NCBI RefSeq assembly: GCF_026914265.1
Contig: NC_069138.1
Location: forward strand, 34,960,598-35,024,597
Reading direction: 5' to 3'
DNA: 64,000 bases
Source of the DNA: Mya arenaria
Lineage: Eukaryota; Mollusca; Bivalvia; Myida; Myidae
In this document: in pieces, positions 23,322 to 35,443 of the stretch
How the letters are laid out: each line of letters opens with the position of its first letter
Numbering within the stretch: the first letter of the stretch is position 1
Program-made: the position numbers and the translations under genes
The notes under the pieces: model-generated
What the model was told of the DNA's origin: nothing
Databases searched by the model: none
The model's input: only the letters and a program-made list of their open reading frames with translations

Positions 23322-24656
23322 TCACATGTAAACATTCATGATAGTGTTGATTTTTGTCCGACACAGAGGACATACTCTCCTTGACCTTGACCTTGACCTA
23401 GCTATTTGGTCCCCACAATCTACACACAGGCACATATGTCGACAAGGTAGAATTAGCACTGATTTATTCTGGTCCTGACAAACTACACAAATACGTTTTT
23501 CCTTTTCCAAAGCAATACATCTTTTAAGGTCTTCAGGTGACATTTCCTTGTTAAACCTAGCTGGTGTGGCTGATCGTTGCATGTTTTTACGATTGCTCAC
23601 ATCTGGAAGCTGGATGTTAATTTCACTCATCTCGCTCTCACTAGCTGCAATACTGTCGATATCTGAATCAGAATCAATCTCTAACTCCTCATCTGAGAAT
23701 TCCCCATCACTGCTATCTGAACTATCACTGACATCAGTGGTCATATTATACTCATCATTAAACTCATCATCTACATCACGTACAGTTATATCCCAAATAT
23801 CTTCATCGTCAGAAAACTCTGCTCGTGCATTGGCATCATAATACTCAACATCATCATCATCATCATCATCATAATCACTGATAATGCTGGTCTGAAACCA
23901 TCCTTGCATTGGAAATGTCAGTCCTTCAGATGAAAGTATTCGGTAAATATTTGTACAGATAATGCCACACAATATTGTTACCAACATCCCTAAATATGCT
24001 TCCCTTGGCATGTTGAGCAAATAGTCCTTTACAAAAAAGTAAATATTGTCAGTGCATAATCTTACCATATCTTTAACTTTACCATCTATATCATACATCA
24101 GTTCACATACGTAGTTGTATGACAGGCAAAAGCCTTGGAAAATATGAATGGCAGAAGTTTGAACACAGGCACCTATCATAGCAAAACCACCGATTATGGA
24201 TGAAGTAAATTCTTGTAGTGATAGCACAAAATACTTCCAGGTACTAAGACCGTTTTCTGTCAGATTCTGTCCGGACACTTTAATTGTTTCTGCTGTCCAT
24301 TTGCCACCAGTCCATATGAAGTAGCACAAACATTCTACAAAATGGAATGCTAAGTCGAGCAAACTGTAGAACAAAAGCACAACTTTCCAAAGAAGGTAAA
24401 GAAATGCAGACATAAAATTTACAAGTTCCATTACAAAGTCTCCTACACAAACGGTTAAAGTATAGATCACAAGATATATGAATTTTAGCACTGCCCAAAT
24501 GCCAGACAAGAAGTTTGCGGTGCTTTGAATGAGGATGGCCATGACGTTGTTGTTGACTTCAAGAATGATTTTTAGGAATTCTTTAACAGCTGTTATAGTT
24601 TCTGATATTCCATTCACTAGACTAATGAAAGTATCTACAATGTAGCCAGTAGTCAT
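23322..24656 (-). CDS. RNF26-like multi-membrane RING E3 ubiquitin ligase
   Basis: An intact single-exon frame of 444 codons, close to the size I recall for vertebrate RNF26. The N-terminal half (about residues 40-240) holds several hydrophobic membrane segments. Next comes a strongly acidic, serine-rich linker (about 255-345, including a run of seven aspartates encoded by gat repeats). The last 60 residues are a C3HC4 RING: CVVC, then [10 protein letters not shown], then CPLC, ending MNVYM. The extreme C-terminus after the RING is conserved in RNF26. A splice acceptor (ctttttcag) lies 19 nt upstream of the ATG at 24675, so the 5' leader is probably split by an intron while the coding part is not. 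In vertebrates RNF26 is an endoplasmic-reticulum E3 that acts on STING and organises perinuclear endosomes. The same job here is inference. Confidence 0.9.
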   Translation of the reverse strand: MTTGYIVDTFISLVNGISETITAVKEFLKIILEVNNNVMAILIQSTANFLSGIWAVLKFIYLVIYTLTVCVGDFVMELVNFMSAFLYLLWKVVLLFYSLLDLAFHFVECLCYFIWTGGKWTAETIKVSGQNLTENGLSTWKYFVLSLQEFTSSIIGGFAMIGACVQTSAIHIFQGFCLSYNYVCELMYDIDGKVKDMVRLCTDNIYFFVKDYLLNMPREAYLGMLVTILCGIICTNIYRILSSEGLTFPMQGWFQTSIISDYDDDDDDDVEYYDANARAEFSDDEDIWDITVRDVDDEFNDEYNMTTDVSDSSDSSDGEFSDEELEIDSDSDIDSIAASESEMSEINIQLPDVSNRKNMQRSATPARFNKEMSPEDLKRCIALEKEKRICVVCQDQNKSVLILPCRHMCLCVDCGDQIARSRSRSRRVCPLCRTKINTIMNVYM

Positions 24657-24675
24657 GTTACAGCTTCCCTCATTC

Positions 24676-27600
24676 CTGAAAAAGTAGACACATAGATGTA
24701 CAACATCATAAATAACGAAAAGTTAACAACAAATAATTAAGTAATGTTTGATTGATTCCTATTAACATCAATAACCAGTACTTTAAATTTTTAATTATCA
24801 GAGCTATTAATTTTGAATCAATAGCATGATCTTTTCAGTACATGTAAAAGTTTAATGTGCAATGTGCACTAGTGCAGATTTAGCACAGCATCCCCCCACA
24901 CACCTCCTCGCCCCCCCCCAATAAAAATCAAAGTGAACATGTTTAACATCGGAATAAATAAACACACTAGATTGCACCATTTCACCCTAAAAATAGCCAA
25001 CATTTGCTCAAAGGAGGTTGGGACCCCAAAACCTTCCTACATCATCCAAACTATATATTGTTATGATTCAGGGGGAGGGGATGCACATCCAATAAGTCGA
25101 ACCAAAGTTGTGTGAAATTCTTGTGTACCAGCATAAACTTAACCGCTCTGCTATCCTTGTGTATTATATATTTTTCTGTCAATTGCACACGTGTTATACA
25201 ACATTATCATTCCACATGTTTGTTAACAATTTAATTGAAAACAATAATTGCTTTAATAATTTGTTATATTCCAGTCATACATGTTTTTCACAATTTTATA
25301 ATCAAGATTGATTCAAATAAATCAAATTTATCCTTTTTAATCAAAGCGGAAAAAATGATGATTCCTCTCCAATTCATGTAAAACACTTGAAACTTTCAAC
25401 GCTTTCTGAATTTAAACAGGAAATAATGTTGTGAACAAAATTATGATGTCACCTTACTGAATGTAAAATCACCTTTTGAAAGAATGCAAATAAAAGAAAA
25501 GGCACAGTATTTATGTTGTGATTCTTACTGGATATCATCTGAAAATTTCAAACAGAATTATTATGACCAGAAAGATATCTTTAAAAATATCCAGGGTACT
25601 ACATTTTGGCATCAAACTTTGCATGGAAAGTGGCATTGCTTTTTCAGTTTGTTGTATTCGATGCATCATCAGCGCAGGTGAGACAGGAAGGTCTTTTTTG
25701 TTATTTTTTAATGGAAAAAGCATGTATGAAAAATAGCTGTCATTGTCATTGCTTATGTATCTTCGTAACACTACAACTCTCTACAATTTAACACCGGGTG
25801 AAAAAATATATAGTAATATTATGCATCGATGTTGAATAATAATGACAAAATTATTCAATATATACCAGATAGTGATCTAAACTGGTTGAATTTGTCAATT
25901 GAGTCGTTATTTTCACATAAATATATACTAGGTCACAAATGTCCTTTTATACATGTACACAACCTGTCAGATTTGTCCGACCAGATTTGCAGATAAATAT
26001 CGGGATACTTGATAAACATGTATTAAGTGGGTTTTTTTATATCTGAACATGTTTTATGGCATAATGACACATATAAATATGTGTTTAATAGCAGGCAATA
26101 ATATTTTCATAGAAATTTGAATTTATAATAGAGATAAAATCAAAATGTGGCCGCGAGGATTCTCTGCGCAAGGACTGTTGGCTACTCTGCTGGGATGGTG
26201 GACGTCATGGGTCTGCCATAGTAAAAGAAATCGTCAAAAGACTCGTTAACGGCCATTAAGTTGGACTTGTGTTAAAAACAACCAGACATCATAGCATCCA
26301 TCATTTTATTCAACTCTTCTGTCCAAGTTCCACGAAATACAGTTAGTAAGCACAGCAAAGGCTCAACAAGTATTCTAAAATTGTTAAATAAATTTGTGTT
26401 TAATATGAAAACTCATGAAAGATGTGGGTTTTTTTTATGATTTAAGAGGATATTTCAAGTTTAAACACACTGACATTTATCTAGCATTAAAGTAAGTACA
26501 CTAGATATCAGTATCCGAAAATACTGTATCCGAATTACACACTTTGTGGTAAAATATCCTCTCGTTCAAATCTGAGTGTAGTTGATGAGTAAAACTATAT
26601 AAAAATATCACTATTAAAGAATTATTTGCATTATTACCGAGTAAATTTGAAGCTGCATTTACAACCAGTTGTAATTTCGATTCGACATTTTTTCTCCTGC
26701 AAAAGGCTGATCTATGTCGTCCAAACGCGGGTTTCCCTCGGCTATTTCCACGCAGAGATAAATCGAAGTGGGTCGGTTCAAGTAGGTAGCGAATAATTTC
26801 TGTCAATAAAAAACGTGAGTTTATAATATGGTGATATAACGTAAGTTTATAATATGGTGATAAAACGTGAGTTTATAATTTAGTCGTATTGTGAACTTTG
26901 ATTTACTTGGTACAGTGTAGACCGGATATTAGGTATAGATTTGTTTCATGCCTTTCCAAAATGAAGGAAATATGTTCTACTTTCGGTTTTGAGACCATTG
27001 CTATTGAAACGTTACAGTAGGCGAAACGGGTTGTAGAATTTGTTACGTGGTTATCTCAGGCGGTATATTGCTGAACCGCATCTGAAGGCAGCGTACTGGT
27101 AGTTACCGTAGGACGTTAAAATTGGTACTGGAGACTCCCCCGCCTAGCGCGGTGTAGTACTGGGAAATTTATCACGCAGTGGTTGGGTGGACCGGACCAT
27201 GTCCAGGCTAACGGATATGTGCGTACCGGTCCGGAAATCGTTCGGAAAGCCGGTTGGTCGGACCAAACCATTTCCGTACCAAACCACAAATACGCATTTA
27301 TCTGTTTTACGGGTATTTTATTAATGTATCATTTAATTTATTATCTTTGTATCAAATCATAATATGTAAACTTTATTATGCCAGGTTATTAAAAGTATAA
27401 TAATAACAACAACAAACAACAATTCACAACTTATTACATATTATCATTAAATACATAAAACATAACTTACATATAATTCTTGTTAATGTTTTGGTAAGGC
27501 ATCGTGTAACAGTATAACACTAAAAAAAGCCATACAGAGAAAGGTACATCAAAAATAGGTCACATAAATGTACAAGTCAATTAAGCAATGATCAATAACA

Positions 27601-28285
27601 CATTTGGCGCAAATTACTTTACTGTATTTCACGGAACCACTACGTTTAAAAAGTAATAATTGTTCAAATGTATCACTTTTGTTTATTACTAAAGTTTTGC
27701 TATCATTATCTGCAACCGATCTTTGATCATTTGTAATTAGTATACATAAAACAGACGACATTCAGTTGTTGCATAACGTTAACTTGAACGTATTGTTTAC
27801 AAATTGCATTCGATTTTTAACTGCACTTCACAGCACAATACATATTTTCCTATTTTAACTCACCTTCCAGACCGACCAGTCTTTAATACTCGTCTTTTTT
27901 CCGGACCTAAAAAGGCCCGGATCTCCGTGTATGTCTCACCACTTTCTTCAACTTTGCTTAAACCGTAAGGCTGTATACCGCCCGGTTTCTGCTTCTTCCG
28001 GGTTTACTTTAGTGTGTAGATATGTCAATGTGTCTATCAAAACCTCACTAGCTAGATTTAATTGCTAGCAAGCCATGCGGACACAGCATCAGTAATTCTT
28101 TTACGATCAAAACAATACAAATATTGTGTACAGGGTTTTCAATTAATAATATGATAGTTCTGGTAGCATCGTTTTATCATGCTGTATGTAAAATATCATT
28201 TGTGGTCATCGAAAAAGCGTCCACATATGAAAGCAATCAAGAAGAAACTTATTTATATGTTGTACGTGTTGTTCTATGCGTTTTA
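24676..28285. other. Intergenic; possible leader introns or promoters, nothing specific
   Basis: Lies between the divergently transcribed RNF26-like gene (minus) and the first IFI44-like gene (plus). Both have splice acceptors just upstream of their ATGs, so their first non-coding exons and promoters are probably here. The CpG-rich stretch 26640-27300 is the best promoter candidate. Short open frames show no domain. Confidence 0.45.
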
Positions 28286-28307
28286 GAACAAGTCACACGG
28301 TCGTACG

Positions 28308-31300
28308 ATGAGTGGTCAAATCAGCAAGGAAGATCGGCAGCAACTTGAGAGATGGATAGGATTAGGGCCAAGGGACTTTGAGCTTCTTTATAGCATTTCC
28401 CGGGATGGGTGTAGTCCGGAAATATTTCACAAGCTTTGCGACAACCAGGGACCAACATTGACCGTTTTATACAATACGCATGGGTCTGTGTTCGGGGGAT
28501 ATGCAAGCAGTAGCTGGACAAACCCACCAAAGGATACATTAGTGCAAGATGAAAATGCATTTTTGTTTCAACTGCGTTTAAATGATAAAGAACGGAAAAA
28601 AAGTTTCCGGTAAAAAACTCCCCAAAGGCATTGAAAGCCTGTGCAACCAAAGGCCCCGGATTTGGGTCTAATCGTGACTTTGCTACGTTTGATAGTCATA
28701 TATCCAAAGAGAATGGTAAATTTAAATTGGATGGGTATATGAAAACTCCACAAGACTGGTTAGACTATGGCAACAAAGGTGTTCTATCGAAGGGAGACAT
28801 TATGAATAACGACCTACATGTGACTGAACTGGAAGTGTATAAAGTAACAGGTACCGTACTAATTGCATCCTTTATATATTTCTTTTAAGAAATTATGCAG
28901 TTTTGATTACTTTGGTTTGTAATAGACAGGTCCGATTTCATGACCGACAGTACTTATACAATACGACACTCTACCCGTGCTTGAACATATTCTGGGGTCG
29001 TGTTTTCGAATAGTCTCAAGTCTGAGTCCAGACTCAAGACAAAAAACTGCAAATGTTCATGTCATTGATAATTTCCTTTTAACAGAGCATTGGTGATACA
29101 CTTTGCTGAAGTAAAATTCTTTTTGAAGTTATTTTTTATTATTCAAATATATTTTGTATTTCGCCACTTAATGAAAATGCATTTCAGTAAATTAGAGTCT
29201 AGACTTGGACTTGAGAATTTTCGTAAGCATGGTCCCTGGCTACGTTTGCATGTAGAATTCGCAGTTAACGTGATGCGAATGAAAGCCTAGCTCCGTCTGG
29301 TTACTTGTCGGAGGTTGTTTGTCGGAGGTGGTCAAAGTAATCAATTGAATTATACAAGCACGTGATATTATATATTGACGACATATAATCCTTTTATTGG
29401 ACCAATCAATGATCGAATGATAACCAGCGTTGTGTATGTTAAAGACGCACTCTCACTCGCACGTAAAATTACCACAAGTAATACATTTGTTTTAATATAC
29501 CAAAATAATGAATAAATGTAGAAAAGAATGGTTCTTATGAAGGATACCGAGTTTAATTTGAAAGAAATGTGCAGGAAACACGGTATTTCTACCTAATGAT
29601 ACGACAGTAAATCATAGTAAATCTTTTAGCACTCACCAAACATTTAAAAAAAAATCGCTTTCAGCTATTCAATACACTATTACAAACTTTTTTTAATCAG
29701 TAATTGATATTATCCATAAATGCATTATTTAGTAAGTAGTTAAAGGTTTATCACTCAAAATTGTAGTTAAAGTTTTATGACTTTATCACTCAAAATGTAT
29801 GTTTGTTATACATGTGTATGTATTGGTTTTGAATAAGAGTGGCATTTTAAGAAAAAAGTTGTTTGTGAGATTATGTTAGTATTTATTTTATCAAGTTAAC
29901 AAAACGTTTTCATAAACGTTTTCAATGTACATATACCAGGGGAGCGTTTCATTAATAATCATAGGAGCAAGTATGTACATAGGAAGGATCATAACTAGTT
30001 TAAATCTCTACTAGGTTCGAACACGCTCCTTGGATTCTTGGTGAGATGCCCCCTCCCCCCTGGATAACATAGTGCACCAAACGTTGTCCACGTACACTAC
30101 CCATAGTACAAGTAGTTTATACACCACTTGTCTAATGAAGGTCAATAATTTTTCAGAACAGTTACAGGCATTAACGCCCGCTCCATGGCGTAAGATTAAA
30201 GAGGAGGTGAGATATTGATTTATTGTTTTAATAAAATAATGTGTATGTTTAGTTTGAACACATAAGAATGTAAGTGTATTCATGTATGTATTGTACTTCT
30301 ATTTGAATATATAATTGTAACGCCTGTTTATTATAAACATTAAATTTCCATTCGCCGATTTTTTGGTTTAACAATGTTATAGCTTCAAAATGTGATCGAT
30401 TCCCATTTTTTAGTCACTGGAAGCCCAGTCAGAATTGATCGGATCTTTAAAGCCATGCAAAGAGCAGGGTGTTTCTGACTTTCGGGTTTTGCTGCTTGGT
30501 CCGACAGGAAGCGGGAAGTCCAGCTTTGTAAACACGGTCCGGTCTACTTTCATGGGTCGGCTGTCGCAAAAGGCGGCTTGTGGGTTGGGTCCAAGAGGCT
30601 GTACCCTTGCTGTAAGTACATACACCATGAACTTGGTCTCACTCTTTGGATGCTTTGATAGAAAAATTGTCAAGACCGTGACCTTACCACGTGGTATACC
30701 CAAAACTAGTAGACCATGGCCTTCTGACGATGAATTACAAAATTCCAGCACGATCGTTGGTGACGTCGATGATATTGTGTCCCAGTCCTATGCGCTGGGT
30801 CCTATGCCCAGTCCCAGTCCTATGCCCAGATGATGATTTGGAAAGCAAAACGGGCTAAATTTTCCAAACAGTGTTGGGTGGTTACTGGTTACCTAAAACT
30901 GGTAAAACCCGGACCAATAATTCAGTCGTAATTTCAAAGATGTCGATGCACACTGTGTATTATTGTTTTTGTTTTGTTTTTGAGAAATTAGCACTGACCT
31001 CTCCCTAAATAAAACATCGACTCTTGACCAAGGTAAAGGCATGATTTCTAGATCTTATGTTACAATCTGTTTAGGCATGTTGTTTCGGATATGTTTTAAA
31101 ACGCAAATTCTGAAACCTCTCATTTAAGGACAAGTAATACTCCGTCTCGCGGCATTCTTGATCATTTCCCTTATGAAAAAGGTAATAAAATACGCTCATA
31201 ATGCACCAATGCACCACTTTGTACCAAATAAATTTCAGTCCTGAGGTTGGTGCGCAAGTCAAAAGGTTACACCCCTAAGTTACGCCCCCTCTAATGACGA

Positions 31301-33072
31301 ATCCTGGATCCGCCCCTGTTATATATCTGCTTATATATCTGCTTATCACTGACCTTTTTGCTTGTAGTACACACCATACACTGTGCAGACAAAGGATCGA
31401 AAAAATTTAAGCCTACGCCTGTGTGACACTCCGGGACTCACAGAAAATCTGGGAATTGTAGATGTTGCCTTTCTACTAGGGGGACATGTGAAAGATCACC
31501 ATAAGGTGAGTTTAGTTGCATAATTATAGTATTCGAATATACATTTAAACACTGTTAATCCGAACTCGTCGGGACCCAGATAAAAACTTCTAAAAAAACG
31601 ATATTTCGGACTAACAATTCATAGAAAATGACAGCGTTCGCGAATTATAGATGACGTAAAATATCAAACGTTCACTAACGCACTAGATTCTATATAAAGT
31701 GTCTATTTTCAGTTACTATGAGCTCGGAATTATGTTACTCTTTGTAGTGATGGTGAAAATAATGTATTCATTTCACATGAATATATCTTTGACAATTTTG
31801 TTTAATTCAACTTTCAGATTGTATTATGGATATAAACACTAGTATGGCAGGGGTTTTTATTAGGCTTTTTCTAAAACAAAATAATCGCAGAAACAAAGTC
31901 GTGGTATTGCCTTGGTATCGTTGTTGGCGGCGTCGTCGTCATCGAAGTGCAAAAACGTTAACCTTTGTACTAACTCAAACACTTTGAGTTTCCAGTTATT
32001 CAAATGAAATTTCGTTCCAAGTTGCCAGAGACCATGGATAGGCACATGTCCGGGTTTTTTTCGGCCCTTTTATAAGTGCCGAATATCGGCAGCATGTCTT
32101 AAAGCAATCAAGTTTAAATGTTACCCAATCATTAGAGATTGTTACCAATCACACATTTTGTTTAATATATATGAATATAAAATACCATCCTGAAGAGGAC
32201 ATGGTACGTGTTGACTGATACTTTAATATTACTGACGGAGACTCCCCCCCCCCCCCAAATTATGCTTGGAAACAGCCCTGCATGTATAACAAGAACCATA
32301 ACTCCAGCTTTGATTATCGCCGAGTAATGCTGTTTTGTTAATGAAAATTACATACAAGCGTTGTCGTTCTTTCAGCGTGCTCTTGTTTGATTTCAGTTCT
32401 TTGCTGCCAACCAGATAGATGTCGAGTCTAGCGACTTTGTACAGAAGCCACAACCACGAAACAAAATCCACTCGGTCGTCTTTGTGTTATCTGTTAGTGA
32501 CGTCAATGATCCGAGCACGGGTCTCTTTGAAAAGCTGATGGAAATAAAGACCATGTTAAATGGAAAGGGTAACAACTAACAACAAACCGAAATACACACA
32601 TATATTACACGGACTACGGTCCCGAAAATTGAGTTCATCATAATTTGGATTTTTGGTCCATCCTGCGATTCTGTATTTAGAAATTGCTTAAATAGACGGC
32701 CAAGATCCCAATTTGCTATGATATGAGATATCCTCCCTTTTATGAAATAAAAATTATATTGAAAGTATACTTTCCCCTTATCTTACAGGTATACCGTACA
32801 ACACTGTTCTGACAAAGATCGACGAAGTATGTGAAAACACAGAAGACATCTACAAATGCGCAGCCGTCGGAGAGGTGGTGGAAAAAGTTGCTGTCAAGCT
32901 AGGGGTATCGCGCAATACCGTATTTCCCGTTAAGAATTATGAGAACGAGGTTGAACTCGACGAACACGTGGGAGCTCTTGCCTTGATATCATTGAAGCAT
33001 ATATTGTACAGCGCGGCAGATGCCAGTGACGCGGAGAGTGCTGGAGAGACTACCGAGTCTGATGTGATTTAA
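28308..33072 (+). CDS. IFI44-like TLDc + GTPase protein, unit 1
   Basis: TLDc domain followed by a GTPase domain, the architecture of interferon-induced IFI44/IFI44L. Exons: 28308-28850, 30157-30206, 30414-30611, 31368-31505, 32397-32568, 32789-33072. All GT-AG junctions keep phase. Exon 1 is the TLDc (LYSISRDGCSP, HKLCDNQGPTLTV, VFGGYASSSW). Exon 2 is a small linker with APWRKIKEE. Exon 3 has the P-loop GPTGSGKSS, exon 4 the CDTPGL switch and exon 6 the LTKID specificity motif; it ends ETTESDVI. An acceptor (cgttttag, ends 28286) sits 21 nt before the ATG, so a non-coding first exon is likely. Odd: within exon 1 the frame shifts at a run of seven A near 28597-28603. One more A would join the two TLDc halves, so this is either a real broken allele or a homopolymer error. 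A polyadenylation signal candidate AATAAA lies at 33613. GTP binding is inferred from motifs. Confidence 0.82.
28992..29239. mobile_element. Foldback MITE in intron 1 of the unit-1 gene
   Basis: The left end 'ctggggtcgtgttttcg' with 'caagtctgagtccagactc' mirrors the right end, which contains 'gagtctagacttggacttg' and 'cgtaagcatggtccctgg'. The inner palindromes resemble those at 13564-13828, so the two may belong to one superfamily. Confidence 0.6.
31215..31318. mobile_element. hAT-type element end (fragment)
   Basis: Read on the minus strand the fragment begins 'caggggcggatccaggatt', a terminus widespread in hAT non-autonomous elements, followed by 'agggggcgtaacttagg'. The opposite end was not found, so it is a fragment. 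A more decayed relative occurs near 47115-47205. Confidence 0.55.
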
Positions 33073-34609
33073 ACAGTGATATAATGACACGTTTTAGCTG
33101 GGAGTAGGATTTAATGTTATTAGTCCCAGGTTATAGTGACAAGTATCGTGTGTCCAGTTTTTTTAAGGCTGTATTAAAGTTCGTTCTTATCTTCGCTCGG
33201 CATATATCACCACAATATGTCTCCTACGAATTAGAGTAAGAAAGTGTATTTAAGACTTGTTTGTATGACATTTATCAGTGATTTTTGGGGGGAATTATTT
33301 TCACCGCCTGTTTTTCACAATTGGGATTTTTTTTACTTTGGGAAAGTTACAAGATCATACTAAAATAGCAAATACAGTAGCAAATAAACATGTTATTACT
33401 TTTTCATGCACACATATGCTGTTCAATAGCTAAAGTTATCAAGAAATTTGTTTATTTGTTAATAAATTCATTGCTGTTTTGTCATTCACAGGATCAATAT
33501 TCAATGAATTGGAAATTATTATGAACTTTTGTGGAAAATGAACATATTTTCACTAGGGGAAACAGCCTTTATAAGGCAGTAAATTATACCAACTTTTTTT
33601 ACTGGATACTAAAATAAAACTTTGATCGTGAACTATGTGAAATGTTGGTTGTTATTCGAACGCCCCACCACAATTAATTTTAACATCTTTGGTCACTGTT
33701 AAGATAAATGCCCGGTTATTCAATGTAAACTAGTGAGTACTATATACTTCTCACTTTCTCTAGAAAAAGTAAAGTCAGTCATAGTTTTATACGTAGTCTA
33801 AAATGATAGACGTTGAATATGGGATTCTTCTAGTTCCTAACGTCTATTAAACGGGTTTGTGCTAAAACAGAGGGGGTGGGGGTGGGGTGGGGGGTATAAA
33901 TTGTTTTAGTGAAGTATTTGATGATTGAAATAGATTATAAAGGGTTATATTCATATTTTTCCATGTATGTGCAAGAGTACTATGTACGAAACAAGCATAA
34001 AATGCATTAAACACAGGATATAACCTTTGAAGAATTTGCAATATAAAAACTCGTAAATAAATCCTTCCACGTTCAATTATTTGGACTTAGTATATGCGCC
34101 GTGTCTATAGACCCACTCAATCGTCTAGCGACGCAGATCAGTGTTACAAGGAAACAGTTCCGTCTTAATTCTTGTCGAAATATTTGACGATTTGTATGAA
34201 TTCAGGATATTGTACTTCGTGAAAATTTTCTGACGGGTAGTATTTTGTGGTTAAAGGAATATTCAAGCCAAATGAAGCATACCTTGAGCGTTGTTTATTT
34301 GTAAACACATCTGACCTACTTGAAGTGGCTAATGACACAGTGTTTTGCAGGCTACAGTACACTAAATCATGGAGGGACACGTAGGAATTGATTAAAAATA
34401 GAAATTCGTCAGGATCATTTTAGATTTACGGACGATGCATACAATCGAAAGAAGCATTCTGAGTCTTTATTCAAAATAACTTTATATAATATGGAACGCG
34501 TTAAAATAGACAGAAAGGAAATTATAAAATAATCGCCGGACTGGGTTATATATTACTATAACTGTTATTCTAATTTTGGAATTCTCCTGGAATCAGTTCA
34601 TTTCCAAAC
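33073..34609. other. 3' flank of unit-1 GTPase gene and 5' flank of RING gene
   Basis: Contains the likely 3' untranslated region of the IFI44-like gene and a G-rich tract at 33870-33893. The stretch near 34313-34342 ('gaagtggctaatgacaca') recurs near 51930-51955, downstream of the third GTPase unit. That marks this flank as part of the duplicated block. Confidence 0.6.
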
Positions 34610-35443
34610 ATGATTGTGTTTTTGTTTTGTTCATTCATGTTCCTTTTCGTATCAGTCTCTACACTTGCCCTGTCTGCCGTTTTCATGGTACCAGGACTGG
34701 TTCAAAACTTGTGCACGATTCTTCTATATATAGTAGAATTTCTTAAGCAACTTGTGTACTTCTGGTTTGAAATAATTATATTTTTGGGCAGTGTGTGTAT
34801 CGACATTGTAGAGCATACAATCCGTATATGTCAAGTGCTTAGTCCTCAGTTTTCTCGTGCCTGGAATAAACTGTGTGAAGCAGCGCCTATTATTGTGCAG
34901 GTAATCTTCAGTTGGCTAAACTTCGTACGGGTGGAAATATGGAATTGTATTAGATATACACCGGAATACTTCTTAGGTGCATGGGCGGCAGCTTTAGCTT
35001 TTTGTTCATTGTTAATTTACGGCAATGGGCATACACACGGACCAGCAGAGGAAGGCCCGGTGGTTAACGAAAATAACAATGATCATCACCATGGTGATGT
35101 GCAAAATAATGATACTAATTTAAGGAACAGACACCAAAGATTGTATCCAGATCTGTCAAATGTTGATGGTAACCGAGATACGAACGGATATAATGAGGAT
35201 ACATATGGCAACCGTTACCATGGAAACCATAGACCAAGGACTCCTACTGCACCAATGTTAGATGATGACGTTGACGATGGGTTGTGCGTGGTGTGTTTGG
35301 ACAATGAACGGGCCGCCGCCGTTTTCCCGTGCGGTCACACCCACATGTGCGAGGCCTGCACGAGGAATGTGATGGTGTCCGGGAGAAGCAGGTGCCCCGT
35401 GTGTCAGAGAACAATACTGGAGTATAGGACAGTGTTCTTGTGA
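34610..35443 (+). CDS. Single-exon membrane RING protein (RNF26-like), unit 1
   Basis: Intact 277-codon frame. Residues 1-35 and roughly 40-70 are strongly hydrophobic and further hydrophobic stretches lie at about 95-110 and 120-140, so the N-terminus is membrane-bound. The middle (about 145-220) is polar, with many N, H and D residues. The C-terminus is a C3HC4 RING: CVVC, CGHTHMCEAC, CPVC, ending EYRTVFL. The shape (membrane part, acidic/polar linker, RING at the very end) matches RNF26 but is shorter than the 444-codon neighbour, so it is a diverged paralogue or a related E3. It starts 1.5 kb downstream of the unit-1 IFI44-like gene on the same strand. A polyadenylation signal AATAAA lies at 36423. 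A relic of this gene follows unit 2 at 45660-45760. Confidence 0.87.
   Translation: MIVFLFCSFMFLFVSVSTLALSAVFMVPGLVQNLCTILLYIVEFLKQLVYFWFEIIIFLGSVCIDIVEHTIRICQVLSPQFSRAWNKLCEAAPIIVQVIFSWLNFVRVEIWNCIRYTPEYFLGAWAAALAFCSLLIYGNGHTHGPAEEGPVVNENNNDHHHGDVQNNDTNLRNRHQRLYPDLSNVDGNRDTNGYNEDTYGNRYHGNHRPRTPTAPMLDDDVDDGLCVVCLDNERAAAVFPCGHTHMCEACTRNVMVSGRSRCPVCQRTILEYRTVFL

Noticed and set aside
23548-23841. 97-codon plus-strand serine-rich frame
   Set aside because: Shadow of the acidic linker of the RNF26-like gene on the other strand.
27055-27990. Possible inverted-repeat element around 'ggcggtatattg' and 'gtataccgccc'
   Set aside because: Similarity covers only about a dozen bases and does not extend, and no target duplication was seen.
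28308-28850. Programmed -1 ribosomal frameshift in TLDc exon
   Set aside because: The A7 run does not form a standard X XXY YYZ heptamer in the zero frame and no downstream pseudoknot was evident. A sequence error or broken allele is simpler.
30612-30833. Continuation of the P-loop exon reading frame to a stop at 30833
   Set aside because: A good GTAAGT donor at 30612, and the next exon (31368) continuing the GTPase domain in phase, show that this is intron.
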